Notes: generated from the sequence alone by a model not told the origin. A stretch of DNA of 64,000 nucleotides from CAWCUK01 sp963798775 (GCA_963798775.1 CAWCUK010000003.1:620001-684000), one strand, 5' to 3'. Positions 52,171 through 61,291 are shown, counted from the stretch's first letter. Numbers and translations are program-made.

Positions 52171-53913
52171 ATGATCAAAAAAATACTTTTTCTTCTTTTT
52201 TCAGTTTCATTTCTTGTTGCGGCACAGCCTAAAGAAGAAGTACGCGCAGTATGGTTAACCACAGTTTTCAATTTAGATTGGCCTACTACTACCGGGCCTA
52301 GTTCGCAAAAAAATGAAATGATAAAACTTCTTGATCTTCTAAAAAAAACAAATATGAATACGATTATGCTGCAGGTAAGAGCAAGAGGCGATGTACTTTA
52401 TCCTTCCAAAATAGAACCGTGGGCAAAATGTCTTACGGGAAATATAGGAAATAATCCCGGTTACGATCCTCTTCAATTTATTATTGAAGAAGCTCATAAG
52501 CGAGGAATTGAAGTGCATGCGTGGTGGGTTACATATAAGGCCTACGGAAGCGGAACACCGCCGAATACAAATCCAAAGCACGTGGTATTAAAACATCCGG
52601 AATTATGTAAATTATACGCAAATGAATGGTGGATGGATCCCGGAATCCCCGAAACTAAAACTTATTTGCTTAATCTGGCAATGGAATTAATTAGAAATTA
52701 TGACATCGACGGGATACATTTTGACTTTGCAAGATATCCCGGTACCGATTTTCAAGATAATCAAACTTATGAGACATACGGCAACGGACAGAATAAAGCC
52801 GACTGGAGAAGGAATAACATTACCCAATTCATTTATGCCATTTATGATTCTGTAAATGCCGTAAAACCAATGTTAAAGGTAGGAAGCGCGCCAATAGGAA
52901 TTTATCAAAATCTTTCTGCCTGTTTATCCGGCTGGGAGAGCTACAGTAATGTTTATCAAGATTCAAGGCGATGGCTTTTGGCAAGAAAACACGATTATGA
53001 ATCACCCCAAATTTATTGGGATATTAACTCCTGTCCGAGATTTGATTCATTAGCGATTAATTGGATTAATAACGCCAACGGCAGACACATTTATCCCGGT
53101 ATCGCAGTTTATAGAATGGGAGGCAGCGATGGTAATTGGCCTGCCGAAGAAATTATAGCGCAAATAGATTCAACAAGAAAATTCGGTGGGAAAGGGGAGA
53201 CTTTATACAGAACCGCCAGCATTAAAAATAATCAAAAAAACCTAACTACATTATTACAAAATGGGCCTTATAAATATCCCGCTAATATTCCGCCGATGCC
53301 GTGGAAAGATAATATTAAACCAAATTCACCCGGTGAATTAAATCTTTCCACAAGCGACTCATTAAAATATATTTTAAGTTGGAATAGCCCCTTAAAAGCC
53401 TCAGACGGCGATACAGCCTTTTATTATAATGTATATTCGGATAATAAACTTCCCGTTGATATTTCCGATGTAAAAAATATTGTAAAATTTAGAGTTACCG
53501 GAGATACGAGTGTAACCATAGATTACGGCAGCATTCCTAAATCGAATATATATTTTACCGTAACAGCGTATGATAAAGGATATAATGAAAGCGAACCTTC
53601 AAACACTGTGGGAATAATAATTAGTTCGGTAAATGATGTTATATCGGAAAATGGTTACGAAATTTATCAAAATTATCCAAATCCGTTTAATCCTTCTACT
53701 GAAATTAATTATAAATTAGCAGCATCGGGGAAAACAAGTCTTATTGTTTATAATATACTAGGAAAAGAAGCTGCCGTTTTAGTCGATGAATTCCAGGAAA
53801 AAGGAAATCATCAAGTAAAGTTTGATGCTGCCGGATTATCGAGCGGAATTTATTTTTACGTAATTAAAAGCGGGGGATTTACAGCCGCAAAAAAAATGAT
53901 TCTTTTGAAATAA
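52171..53913 (+). CDS. T9SS-secreted GHL10-family glycoside hydrolase-like protein
   Basis: 580-aa exported protein. Signal peptide at residues 1-18 (LLFSVSFLVAAQ), then a TIM-barrel domain of the GHL10 (DUF187) type (about 22-380) with EVRAVWLTTVFNLDWP, NTIMLQVRARGDVLYPS, GIEVHAWWVTYKA, DGIHFDFARYPG and ESPQIYWDI; this family is predicted to hydrolyse glycans. An FN3-like domain (about 390-490) and a type A sorting tail with NYPNPFNPSTEINY and KKMILLK follow. The protein is thus exported and attached at the cell surface. Ribosome site GGAGC. Confidence 0.88.
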   Translation: MIKKILFLLFSVSFLVAAQPKEEVRAVWLTTVFNLDWPTTTGPSSQKNEMIKLLDLLKKTNMNTIMLQVRARGDVLYPSKIEPWAKCLTGNIGNNPGYDPLQFIIEEAHKRGIEVHAWWVTYKAYGSGTPPNTNPKHVVLKHPELCKLYANEWWMDPGIPETKTYLLNLAMELIRNYDIDGIHFDFARYPGTDFQDNQTYETYGNGQNKADWRRNNITQFIYAIYDSVNAVKPMLKVGSAPIGIYQNLSACLSGWESYSNVYQDSRRWLLARKHDYESPQIYWDINSCPRFDSLAINWINNANGRHIYPGIAVYRMGGSDGNWPAEEIIAQIDSTRKFGGKGETLYRTASIKNNQKNLTTLLQNGPYKYPANIPPMPWKDNIKPNSPGELNLSTSDSLKYILSWNSPLKASDGDTAFYYNVYSDNKLPVDISDVKNIVKFRVTGDTSVTIDYGSIPKSNIYFTVTAYDKGYNESEPSNTVGIIISSVNDVISENGYEIYQNYPNPFNPSTEINYKLAASGKTSLIVYNILGKEAAVLVDEFQEKGNHQVKFDAAGLSSGIYFYVIKSGGFTAAKKMILLK

Positions 53914-53947
53914 CGAATCCTAGTATTCTTAGGAGTAGATTAATAGG

Positions 53948-53981
53948 CGGAAGAAGATATTTATTTTCTTCCGTTTTTTTT
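53948..53981 (+). terminator. Terminator of the GHL10-like gene
   Basis: CGGAAGAA (53948-53955) / TTCTTCCG (53966-53973), then eight T. It separates the gene from the repeat array that follows. Confidence 0.92.
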
Positions 53982-54054
53982 AAATTGCAAATTCAAGTTA
54001 ATTGAAAAACAAATAATTAAGAAAGACTTACCAGATTTTGATTTTTGAATGAAA

Positions 54055-54190
54055 TGAAGCGGAAGATAAAAAAAAACTGCCGGCTTATGAGGGAATTTTA
54101 CCGGCAGTTATATTTTCATAGTAAAACTTTTAAGAAGTTTTATCCTAACTATTTTCCTATTTTCACTCTAAAATATTCAACTCTTGTGCC
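54055..54190 (+). ncRNA. Two-hairpin element, copy A
   Basis: First hairpin AACTGCCGG (54075-54083) / CCGGCAGTT (54101-54109), loop with GAGGG. Second hairpin TAAAACTT (54122-54129) / AAGTTTTA (54135-54142), then the shared 3' box AACTATTTTCC. A purine run (GGAAGATAAAAA) precedes it and a TTGTGCCAAA box ends it. This copy lacks the GGGG run of copies B-D. Any frame reading through it (e.g. 54045-54254) is not credible as protein. Class unknown. Confidence 0.5.
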
Positions 54191-54310
54191 AAATAGTACA
54201 ACCTCATATTCAAACGAAATAATAGTACTTTCAAATCTCAAAAATAGAAAATAGGTAATAATTACTCATTTAAAAACACATTTTTACTTATTTCTAAAAA
54301 AGTGAGCTAT

Positions 54311-54420
54311 TTAAAAGAAGAACTGCCGGACTTTGAGGGCAGAAAATCCGGCAGCTAATTGTGAGGGGATTTTAGCTTAAAAACTATTTTCATATTTAGT
54401 ATTACAATTGAAGTGCCAAT
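54311..54420 (+). ncRNA. Two-hairpin element, copy B
   Basis: Stem CTGCCGGA (54323-54330) / TCCGGCAG (54347-54354), inner TTT/AAA pairs, loop GAGGGCAG (54335-54342). Preceded by TTTAAAAGAAGAA; followed by GTGAGGGG, then TTAAAAACTATTTTCA, which closes a weaker outer stem AATTGT / ACAATT. Ends at an AAGTGCCAA box. Confidence 0.55.
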
Positions 54421-54514
54421 AAAAAAGTGCAAAAAAATTGAATAATGAAGATAAAGATATTTAATAAAATAAAATAATTTAACTCATTGTTAAATATCTT
54501 AACTATAAAAATCT

Positions 54515-54640
54515 TAGGAGAAGAGAACTGCCGGATTTTCATCCAAATTGAAAATCCGGCAGCTTTAGTAGAAATGGGAGAGGGTGAGTTTTAACTATTT
54601 CCATTTCTTATTATCCAAGTGTCATGCCACAATAAAAATT
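54515..54640 (+). ncRNA. Two-hairpin element, copy C
   Basis: Perfect 14-base stem CTGCCGGATTTTCA (54528-54541) / TGAAAATCCGGCAG (54549-54562), loop TCCAAAT. The second hairpin is AGAAATGG (54570-54577) / CCATTTCT (54601-54608), whose loop holds GAGAGGGTGAG and TTTTAACTATTT. Preceded by GGAGAAGAGAA, ends near AAGTGTCATGCCAC. Confidence 0.55.
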
Positions 54641-54799
54641 AACAATTTGGGCCAAAAACTAATATTTGATATAATAAAATTTTGAGTAAACGTTCATTTT
54701 TGCTAAATTTAATTCAATTATTGTACGCTTATCTTATGGAGGAGACAAGTAACTCTATTGAATTAAAATAAAATTAAGAATAGTTTTAATTGATAGATT

Positions 54800-54940
54800 T
54801 AAAGGAAGAAAACCTCTGGGTTTCGAGGGCAGAAAACCCAGAGGCTTTGAGTGACATTTGTGGAGGGGTGCTATGTTTAATCACTATTTCCAAATGCAAT
54901 ATAATTCTCCTATTATTTAATTACATTGACACAGGACATA
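54800..54940 (+). ncRNA. Two-hairpin element, copy D, in the nadA leader
   Basis: Stem CCTCTGGGTTT (54813-54823) / AAACCCAGAGG (54834-54844), loop CGAGGGCAGA. The stem bases differ from copies A-C but pairing is kept, while the loop GAGGGCAG (54825-54832) equals that of copy B: covariation that supports a structured RNA. Second hairpin CATTTG (54855-54860) / CAAATG (54891-54896), holding GGAGGGGTG and ATCACTATTTC. It ends about 50 bases before nadA. Confidence 0.58.
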
Positions 54941-54945
54941 AAAAC

Positions 54946-55893
54946 ATGTTTAAGTTAGATTCTATTGATGTAGACATAAATTATGAAGAAGAAATTAGAA
55001 GACTAAAGAAGGAAATGAACGCGGTTATTCTGGCGCATTATTACCAGGAATCAGAAATACAAGAAATAGCAGATTTTGTGGGTGACAGTTTAGACTTGGC
55101 ACGAAAAGCAAAATCAACAGATGCGGATGTTATAGTTTTTGCCGGAGTTCATTTTATGGCGGAAACCGCAAAAATATTAAATCCGAATAAATTAGTTTTA
55201 CTACCGGATCTTGAAGCCGGCTGTTCACTGGCTGACAGCTGTCCCGCGCCGTTATTTAAAGCATTCCGAGAAAAACATCCGAATCACATTGCCATTACTT
55301 ATATAAATTGTACGGCAACCGTAAAAGCATTAAGCGATATTATTTGTACTTCCAGTAACGCCGAAAAATTAATAAATCAAATTCCTAAAGATCAGCCAAT
55401 TATATTTGCGCCGGATAGAAATTTAGGAAAATACCTGATGAAGAAAACTAACCGGGATATGCTTCTTTGGGATGGAACATGTATAGTACACGAAACTTTC
55501 AGCGAACGTAAAATTATTGATCTGAAAACGAAACATCCTGACGCAAAATTAATTGCTCATCCTGAATGTGAAGATGTTGTTTTAAATAGAGCTGATTTTG
55601 TAGGATCAACCAGCAAACTTTTAAGCTATGTACAAGAAGACAGCGGAAGCAGCTATATTGTAGCAACCGAACCGGGAATAATTTATCAAATGGAAAAAGC
55701 CGTACCGGAAAAATTATTTATTCCGGCTCCACCGGATAAAAGCTGCAACTGTAACGAATGTCCTTACATGAAATTGAATACAATCGAAAAACTTTATTTG
55801 TGTATGAGTAACAAAGAACCTCAAATTAAAATGGATAAAGTTTTAATGAGTAAAGCATTAAAACCGATAGAGAGAATGTTGGAAATGAGTTAG
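54946..55893 (+). CDS. nadA: Quinolinate synthase A
   Basis: 315-aa [4Fe-4S] enzyme condensing iminoaspartate with dihydroxyacetone phosphate to quinolinate in de novo NAD synthesis. Three homologous repeats carry ILAHYYQ, AGVHFMAETAKIL, YINCTATVKAL, HPECEDVV and CNECPYMKLNTIEKLY; the conserved Cys in these blocks bind the cluster. The longer open frame from 54790 crosses the copy D hairpin and is rejected: ATG 54946 has AGGA about ten bases upstream and gives the family N-terminus (MFKLDSIDVD). No nadB or nadC lies in the window. Its stop overlaps the convergent kinase gene by four bases. Confidence 0.95.
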   Translation: MFKLDSIDVDINYEEEIRRLKKEMNAVILAHYYQESEIQEIADFVGDSLDLARKAKSTDADVIVFAGVHFMAETAKILNPNKLVLLPDLEAGCSLADSCPAPLFKAFREKHPNHIAITYINCTATVKALSDIICTSSNAEKLINQIPKDQPIIFAPDRNLGKYLMKKTNRDMLLWDGTCIVHETFSERKIIDLKTKHPDAKLIAHPECEDVVLNRADFVGSTSKLLSYVQEDSGSSYIVATEPGIIYQMEKAVPEKLFIPAPPDKSCNCNECPYMKLNTIEKLYLCMSNKEPQIKMDKVLMSKALKPIERMLEMS

Positions 55894-57098
55894 ATCTTTT
55901 TTAAAATAATTTTAAATGTTGTTCCTTCACCGGGCGCCGAAGATTTAACGAAAATTTTTCCTTCATGATATCCTTCAACGATTCTTTTGGAAAGACTTAA
56001 TCCCAGGCCCCAGCCTCTTCTTTTTGTGCTGTAACCCGGCCGGAACACATCTTTTCTTCTTTTCAAATCAATACCCTTCCCGTTATCGGTTACATCAATC
56101 TCAATTTTATTTTTACAATCCTTAACTAAAATTTCAATTACTCCTTTTTTATGATCAATTGCATCAAGAGAATTTTTAATTAAATTCTCAATAACCCATT
56201 CGAATAGTTCGGAATTTAAATGAGAATAAACTTCTTTATCACCGTCAAGCGTAAGTGATACGCTCTTGCTTGTCTGCGGAAGTCTTCTTTGAAAATATTC
56301 AACAACTTTTCTCACTTCATCAAAAACATTCTTTTCGTATAATTCCGGAATAGCACCTATTTTTGAAAATCTATACGTAATTTTACTTAATTTTTCTACA
56401 TCGTTATCTATTTCATCCGCGATATCTAAAACTTTATCCGGATCATTAAAACTTAACTTCAGCATTTCCAGCCATCCCATTAAACTTGAAATAGGAGTTC
56501 CGAATTGATGAGCTGTTTCTTTTGCCATTCCAACCCAAATATTACTTTGTTCATTTCGTTTGATACTACTGAAACCAATATAACCGAGAATGATGAACAA
56601 AGTAGCAATAATAATTTGGAGGTAAGGATAGAATTTAAGTTGGTTTATTAAAGAAGAATCGCCATAATGGATTTTTGTAAGAATTAAAGTATCCTGATAA
56701 GTAATTATAATAGGATTATGAATTTCATCCATTTCCTTAACCCGCTCCTGGAAAAACTCCTGCAGAACATCCGAGGCCAGGCTGGTATCATATTCTACAT
56801 TTCTTATATCTTCTTTATTTTCAAGATTAACACGATTATCGGCGCCTGTTAAAATTAGAGGGAAATCGATTGGTTTAATAATATTATCAAAAAGGAAAGT
56901 TATATCAACATCCGGAGAGGAAGTATTGGCTACATATTCAATTCCTTTGGCGTATAACTGAACAATTTGTCTTTCTTTTTCCTGCAGTTTTTGAACGAGA
57001 GTTTGTGTGTAATAAAGAGTACCCGCAGCAATAACAATTGCAATTACCAAAAGAATAATTTTAATATTAAGCGATGTGGGGCCGCCCGCCATTTTCAT
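55890..57098 (-). CDS. Orphan membrane histidine kinase
   Basis: 402-aa sensor kinase with an N-terminal helix (IKIILLVIAIVIAAGTLYY), an extracytoplasmic region (about residues 33-150) with no recognised sensor fold, a second helix (LQIIIATLFIILGYIGF) and catalytic domains. The phospho-acceptor His is in AKETAHQFGTPISSLMGW (about residue 193); N-box VIENLIKNSLDAID, DNGKGID and the G2 region GWGLGLSLSKRI are intact. Start ATG 57098 has AGAGGAA upstream. No response regulator is adjacent, so it is an orphan kinase. It is convergent with nadA. Confidence 0.9.
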   Translation of the reverse strand: MKMAGGPTSLNIKIILLVIAIVIAAGTLYYTQTLVQKLQEKERQIVQLYAKGIEYVANTSSPDVDITFLFDNIIKPIDFPLILTGADNRVNLENKEDIRNVEYDTSLASDVLQEFFQERVKEMDEIHNPIIITYQDTLILTKIHYGDSSLINQLKFYPYLQIIIATLFIILGYIGFSSIKRNEQSNIWVGMAKETAHQFGTPISSLMGWLEMLKLSFNDPDKVLDIADEIDNDVEKLSKITYRFSKIGAIPELYEKNVFDEVRKVVEYFQRRLPQTSKSVSLTLDGDKEVYSHLNSELFEWVIENLIKNSLDAIDHKKGVIEILVKDCKNKIEIDVTDNGKGIDLKRRKDVFRPGYSTKRRGWGLGLSLSKRIVEGYHEGKIFVKSSAPGEGTTFKIILKKI

Positions 57099-57170
57099 GG
57101 AAAAATTCCTCTTAAACTACTAGAATTTTAAACTGATCCGGATATTTAAGAGTTTTGCAGGATCAGATGA

Positions 57171-58442
57171 TTATTGTACATAAAATGTCTGAGCTCTTTT
57201 GGGACCGACTGAAATAATATTTATGCTTATTCCCGATTCTTTAGCAATAAGGGATAAATATTCTTTAGTGTTCTCGGGAAGGTCAGCATAGGATTTACAA
57301 TTAGAAATATCTTCATTCCAGCCCGGAAGTACTTTATAAACCGGTGTTACCTTAGATAATTTAGCCGCGTCTGATGGGAAATAAACTAATTTTTTCCCGT
57401 TCAGCTCATAACCAACGCAGACTTTAATTTCCTCAAAACTGCTAAGAACATCAAGTTTGGTAATTGCGACACAATCTATTCCGTTTATCATAGCTGAATA
57501 TTTTACCAAAGCAGCATCAAACCAGCCGCATCTTCTAGGTCTTCCTGTAGTTGCGCCGAATTCAGCTCCGACTTTTCTTAACTTTTCACCGTCTTCATCA
57601 AGAAGTTCTGTAGGAAAAGGACCATTTCCGACACGCGTAGTATATGCTTTTACAATTCCAATTACCATATTAATCTTTGTGGGCGGAATTCCTGTCCCGG
57701 TACAAGCTCCTCCGGAAGTAGGGCTAGATGAAGTAACATACGGATAGGTTCCATGATCAACATCCAGTAAAGCTCCTTGGGCTCCTTCAAGTAAAATTGA
57801 TTTGCCTTCCGATATTGCCCCATTTAAAAAAGACGGAATATCTTTTATATATTTATCAATCCTTTGGTCAAATTCTTCATATTCTTTAATAATCTCTTCA
57901 ACATCAAGTTCATCATGATCATAAACTTTTTTTAGAAGATTATTTTTTTCTGAAAGATTCTCTCGTATTTTCTCGGCAAGCTCTTTTCTATCGAGAAGAT
58001 CTACAATTTTTATTCCTTTGCGCGCATATTTATCTATATAGCAAGGACCAATTCCCCGACCGGTTGTTCCGATTTTCTTTTCTCCGCTCTCATTTATTGA
58101 GTCTAATAATTTATGATAAGGCATAATTAAGTGTGCATTTTGGCTGATGAACAGACGGCCATTTACTTTAATATTATTTTTTTCCAGCAGTTCAATTTCC
58201 TCAAGCAGGGCATTCGGATCTATAACAACTCCGTTACCTATTACACAGATTACCTCTTCCCTTAAAATACCGGAAGGAATTAAATGAAGAATGTATTGTT
58301 TATCGCCGATGGCAACAGTATGGCCGGCATTTGCACCGCCTTGATACCGGGCAACAATATCATATTTTTCGCTTAAAATATCTACTATTTTCCCTTTACC
58401 TTCATCACCCCATTGACTGCCTACAAGAACTGCTACACTCAT
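57171..58442 (-). CDS. purA: Adenylosuccinate synthetase
   Basis: 423-aa GTP-dependent enzyme for the first committed AMP step (IMP + Asp). Signatures: VLVGSQWGDEGKGKIVD (about residues 5-21), the IMP-site HTVAIGDKQYILHLIPSGIL and GTTGRGIGPCYIDK, TTGRPRRCGWFDAALVKYS, and TKLDVLSSFEEIKVC. Length normal. It follows the STAS gene, but a terminator lies between them, so it is expressed alone. The kinase gene lies 72 bases downstream in the same direction. Confidence 0.97.
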   Translation of the reverse strand: MSVAVLVGSQWGDEGKGKIVDILSEKYDIVARYQGGANAGHTVAIGDKQYILHLIPSGILREEVICVIGNGVVIDPNALLEEIELLEKNNIKVNGRLFISQNAHLIMPYHKLLDSINESGEKKIGTTGRGIGPCYIDKYARKGIKIVDLLDRKELAEKIRENLSEKNNLLKKVYDHDELDVEEIIKEYEEFDQRIDKYIKDIPSFLNGAISEGKSILLEGAQGALLDVDHGTYPYVTSSSPTSGGACTGTGIPPTKINMVIGIVKAYTTRVGNGPFPTELLDEDGEKLRKVGAEFGATTGRPRRCGWFDAALVKYSAMINGIDCVAITKLDVLSSFEEIKVCVGYELNGKKLVYFPSDAAKLSKVTPVYKVLPGWNEDISNCKSYADLPENTKEYLSLIAKESGISINIISVGPKRAQTFYVQ

Positions 58443-58480
58443 TTAAAATTCCTTAATACTAAAAATTATTAAACAAAATA

Positions 58481-58508
58481 AAACTCCGAATTTTTCAATC
58501 CGGAGTTT
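58481..58508 (-). terminator. Terminator of the STAS gene
   Basis: AAACTCCG (58481-58488) / CGGAGTTT (58501-58508), perfect eight-base stem; read on the minus strand it ends in TTTTATTTTG. Confidence 0.88.
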
Positions 58509-58544
58509 AATAAAAACAATAAAACTTATAAAAAAGCAAAAAAA

Positions 58545-58886
58545 TTACTTTTTATAACTCTGAACGGCCTCATCAATACTTTCGAAAGTCTCAAAAATAG
58601 TTATTAATTTTGTAATAACTAAAAGACTTTCAATTTTGTCGGTAACCCTGGAAAGTCTTAAATGGCCATTTTCTTTTTTCATTGTAGTTAATCCGCCGAT
58701 TAACATACCTAAACCCGAGCTGTTCATAAATTTTACATCGTGAAGATCGACAACGATATTTTTTTTATCTTCACCAATTAATTTATGCAATAGATCATTA
58801 AATTCCTTTGTATCTTCGCCGCCCATAACATTTCCTTTTAGAGCAATAACAACGGCTTCATATTTTTCTGAAATTTTAATTTTCAT
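58545..58886 (-). CDS. STAS-domain anti-sigma-factor antagonist, second copy
   Basis: 113-aa SpoIIAA/RsbV-like STAS protein. The phospho-site segment is VDLHDVKFMNSSGLGMLIG (Ser in NSSGLG). Paralogue of 2294-2644, sharing TTMKxxxG and SLLVITKL-type blocks. The start is ATG 58886, seven bases after AGGAG; an in-frame TTG six bases upstream is less likely. It is monocistronic and divergent from the ECF sigma gene at 59126; STAS proteins usually switch a sigma factor or kinase, but nothing ties it to this sigma factor. Ends at a terminator. Confidence 0.88.
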   Translation of the reverse strand: MKIKISEKYEAVVIALKGNVMGGEDTKEFNDLLHKLIGEDKKNIVVDLHDVKFMNSSGLGMLIGGLTTMKKENGHLRLSRVTDKIESLLVITKLITIFETFESIDEAVQSYKK

Positions 58887-59125
58887 GAACAACTCCTAAA
58901 ATTTTTCTGTTAAATTTAATCAGAAGGCTTATTTTATGCAACTAAAACTAATTTAATTATAAAAGGGATTTTTACAAACCGTAATTTATAAATATTTAAT
59001 TCAATTTCATCATTAGAAATAGATAATTTATCATAAATTTATACCATTTAACTTTAAAAAGTATTTTTTTGCACATTCATTCTTATTAATTTAGGGAACA
59101 AAGACAAAAAGATTGCGTCTAAAAA

Positions 59126-59725
59126 ATGAGTTTCAAAAAAAACAAAAAGAAATTGCAACAGTTACAAATTTTAAATTTAGATGATGATTTTTCTTTAATA
59201 AAAAGATTTATTGAGGGAGAAGAAAACTGCTTCAATACACTGGTGCAGCGGCACCAAGAAAAAGTCCGCAATATTATCTATATAACCATTAATAACTCTG
59301 ATTATGTTGACGATATTGCGCAAGATGTGTTTATAACGGTTTATAAAAATCTATACAAATTCCGTTTTGAATCACAATTTACTACATGGCTTTACAGAAT
59401 TACTGTAAATAAATGCAAAGATCAGCTGCGTAAAATTAAAATTAGAAGCATTTTTACACCAATAAAAGATAACGAAGAACAATTAGGTTATACTTCAAAC
59501 CCGCAGGAGAGCAAAGACATCTCTGAAATAGTTAGAGATGCAATTTCTCAATTACCCGAAAAACTAAGAATACCGCTAATTTTAAAGGATTTAGAAGGAT
59601 TAAGCTACCAAGAAATTGCGGAATCAGTGCAATGTGAACTTGGTACTGTAAAGTCACGCATTTTTAGAGCTCGTGAAGGTTTAAAAAATATACTTAAACC
59701 TTTTGAGCAGGAGTTAATGGTATGA
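59126..59725 (+). CDS. ECF-type RNA polymerase sigma factor
   Basis: 199-aa extracytoplasmic-function sigma factor. Region 2 (about residues 22-105) has NTLVQRHQEKVRNI, DDIAQDVFITVYKNL and FTTWLYRITVNKCKD; region 4 (about 130-190) has SQLPEKLRIPLILKDLEGL and YQEIAESVQCELGTVKSRIFRAREGL. The stop overlaps the anti-sigma start by four bases (ATGA), which predicts equal production of the pair. Its target genes cannot be read from the sequence, but the anti-sigma's large extracytoplasmic domain makes an envelope stress role likely. Confidence 0.94.
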   Translation: MSFKKNKKKLQQLQILNLDDDFSLIKRFIEGEENCFNTLVQRHQEKVRNIIYITINNSDYVDDIAQDVFITVYKNLYKFRFESQFTTWLYRITVNKCKDQLRKIKIRSIFTPIKDNEEQLGYTSNPQESKDISEIVRDAISQLPEKLRIPLILKDLEGLSYQEIAESVQCELGTVKSRIFRAREGLKNILKPFEQELMV

Positions 59726-61281
59726 ATAAAGCAGATAAAAAATATGAACTTCTTTCGGCTTTTCTCGATGATGAATTGAATAATATTCAGGCAGAGGAAT
59801 TAAAAGAAAAGCTAAAGAATTCACCGGAATTGAAGAAAAAACTGGAAGAATTAAAAAGAACGAAAAATTTAACTTCTTCCATAAAACGGCTTCCGGAATC
59901 GCATTTTTTTGAAACCAAACTAATGGCAAAAATTCATTCGGAAAAACCTTCTATAAATAAGTTTAAAAAATGGTATCCGGCTTTAAGTTTTGCTTTTTTA
60001 GCCGTCGCTCTTATGGTTGTGCTAAAACTTAATCCTAATATGATACATAATATTGTGGAGCAGCAAAAAATTAATATTTCCGATTTTTACAAAACAAATT
60101 TAAAACCGCTTCTTTACGCCGCCGATCTTTCAAACGAGGATATATTTAATTTTGCCTTTTCCCGAAAACTGCCTTTGGATAATAAAAATCACCAATATTT
60201 ACAGTTAGGCGCGGATTCAAACGGGACAGATTTTTTTGAGATTAAAACGGCCGGACTTAACGAAGCTAAAGAAAATAATCTTGAAAAATTTGCCGGCAGT
60301 TTAAAAATGAATAATGAACAACGCCGACAGATGGATTCTATTTTGGAATCTTACGCAGATGATATTCAGACCCAAGTTTTAGTAAACGAAAAAAATACAC
60401 TGGCAATAAACCAGAATTTCTGGAATTATAATAAAGCTTTAGCCGCCGATTTACTATCCTTTGCGGAAAAGGTTAATAAATCCGAACTTAATAAAATTTT
60501 ATCTAAAGAATATAGTTTTGCCGATAATCGTTCAATAGCTCATTTAGTAAATGAAGTTAAAACTTCCGACAATAATAAATATATTTTCTTTACTCCCGAT
60601 TCCATTTTTTCCGAACAACTTGAAATAGATAAAGGCAAGATGAAGGAAGAATTGAAACGGATGAAAAAAGAACTGAGAAATCTACCTGAAGAAATAAGTA
60701 AGGCCGGTGTTTATATAACACTGGATAATAATTTGGCAAAACTGCAAAAAGATTCATCTTGGAACAAAAACTTTAAAGTATACTTTGATACAAACTCATG
60801 CAGCGTTCATTTATCAAATATTGTAATTCCAAAAATACAACTTCCTAATTTTGATAGAATTGCAACTCAAATTGAAGAAGCGACAAAAAATATTCAATCT
60901 TTTTCTTTCAATTTTCCTAAAGAATTAAAGAACGGTAAAGGTAATTTCCATTTCAAAATTGAATCCGGTGATTCCGCGGAAGCACTAAATTTTGATATTC
61001 AAATTCCTAATGTTGATTCCTTGATAAAATTAAATAAAGAATTTGCCGATACTGCTTTTATACTGAACGGAAGAAATCTAAATATTCCCCCGGATTCTCT
61101 TGCTTCAACCTTTAAATTTTTCTTCAGCGATTCAGGCAAAGGAATAAATCCTAAAATGCTTCAGCGCCAGATGAAAGAATTTAAGAAGGAAATGGAAAAG
61201 TTCCGCAAAGAAATGGAAAAGCTAAAAAAGAATATTAAAAACAATAACAGAGAAATAGAAAATCATACCATCGAAATTTAA
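59722..61281 (+). CDS. Membrane anti-sigma factor with very large periplasmic domain
   Basis: 519-aa protein. The first 60 residues (YELLSAFLDDELNNIQAEEL, ...SPELKKKLEEL) fit the cytoplasmic anti-sigma domain, without the usual zinc His-Cys set. A single TM helix at about residues 85-102 (PALSFAFLAVALMVVLKL) precedes a 400-residue extracytoplasmic region of unknown fold, ending in a strong coiled coil (about 470-515, FKKEMEKFRKEMEKLKKN). Its size is several times that of normal anti-sigma factors, so the outside part probably senses a ligand or stress. Overlap with the sigma gene supports the pairing. Confidence 0.82.
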   Translation: MNKADKKYELLSAFLDDELNNIQAEELKEKLKNSPELKKKLEELKRTKNLTSSIKRLPESHFFETKLMAKIHSEKPSINKFKKWYPALSFAFLAVALMVVLKLNPNMIHNIVEQQKINISDFYKTNLKPLLYAADLSNEDIFNFAFSRKLPLDNKNHQYLQLGADSNGTDFFEIKTAGLNEAKENNLEKFAGSLKMNNEQRRQMDSILESYADDIQTQVLVNEKNTLAINQNFWNYNKALAADLLSFAEKVNKSELNKILSKEYSFADNRSIAHLVNEVKTSDNNKYIFFTPDSIFSEQLEIDKGKMKEELKRMKKELRNLPEEISKAGVYITLDNNLAKLQKDSSWNKNFKVYFDTNSCSVHLSNIVIPKIQLPNFDRIATQIEEATKNIQSFSFNFPKELKNGKGNFHFKIESGDSAEALNFDIQIPNVDSLIKLNKEFADTAFILNGRNLNIPPDSLASTFKFFFSDSGKGINPKMLQRQMKEFKKEMEKFRKEMEKLKKNIKNNNREIENHTIEI

Positions 61282-61291
61282 GCGTCTTTAT

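Noticed and set aside
54045..54254. 69-aa open frame through hairpin copy A
   Set aside because: Lys/Phe/Tyr-rich translation of A+T-rich repeat DNA, overlapping the hairpin; no ribosome site.
54790..54945. N-terminal extension of NadA in the long open frame
   Set aside because: It translates the copy D hairpin, has no family similarity, and ATG 54946 has a proper ribosome site and the normal NadA N-terminus.
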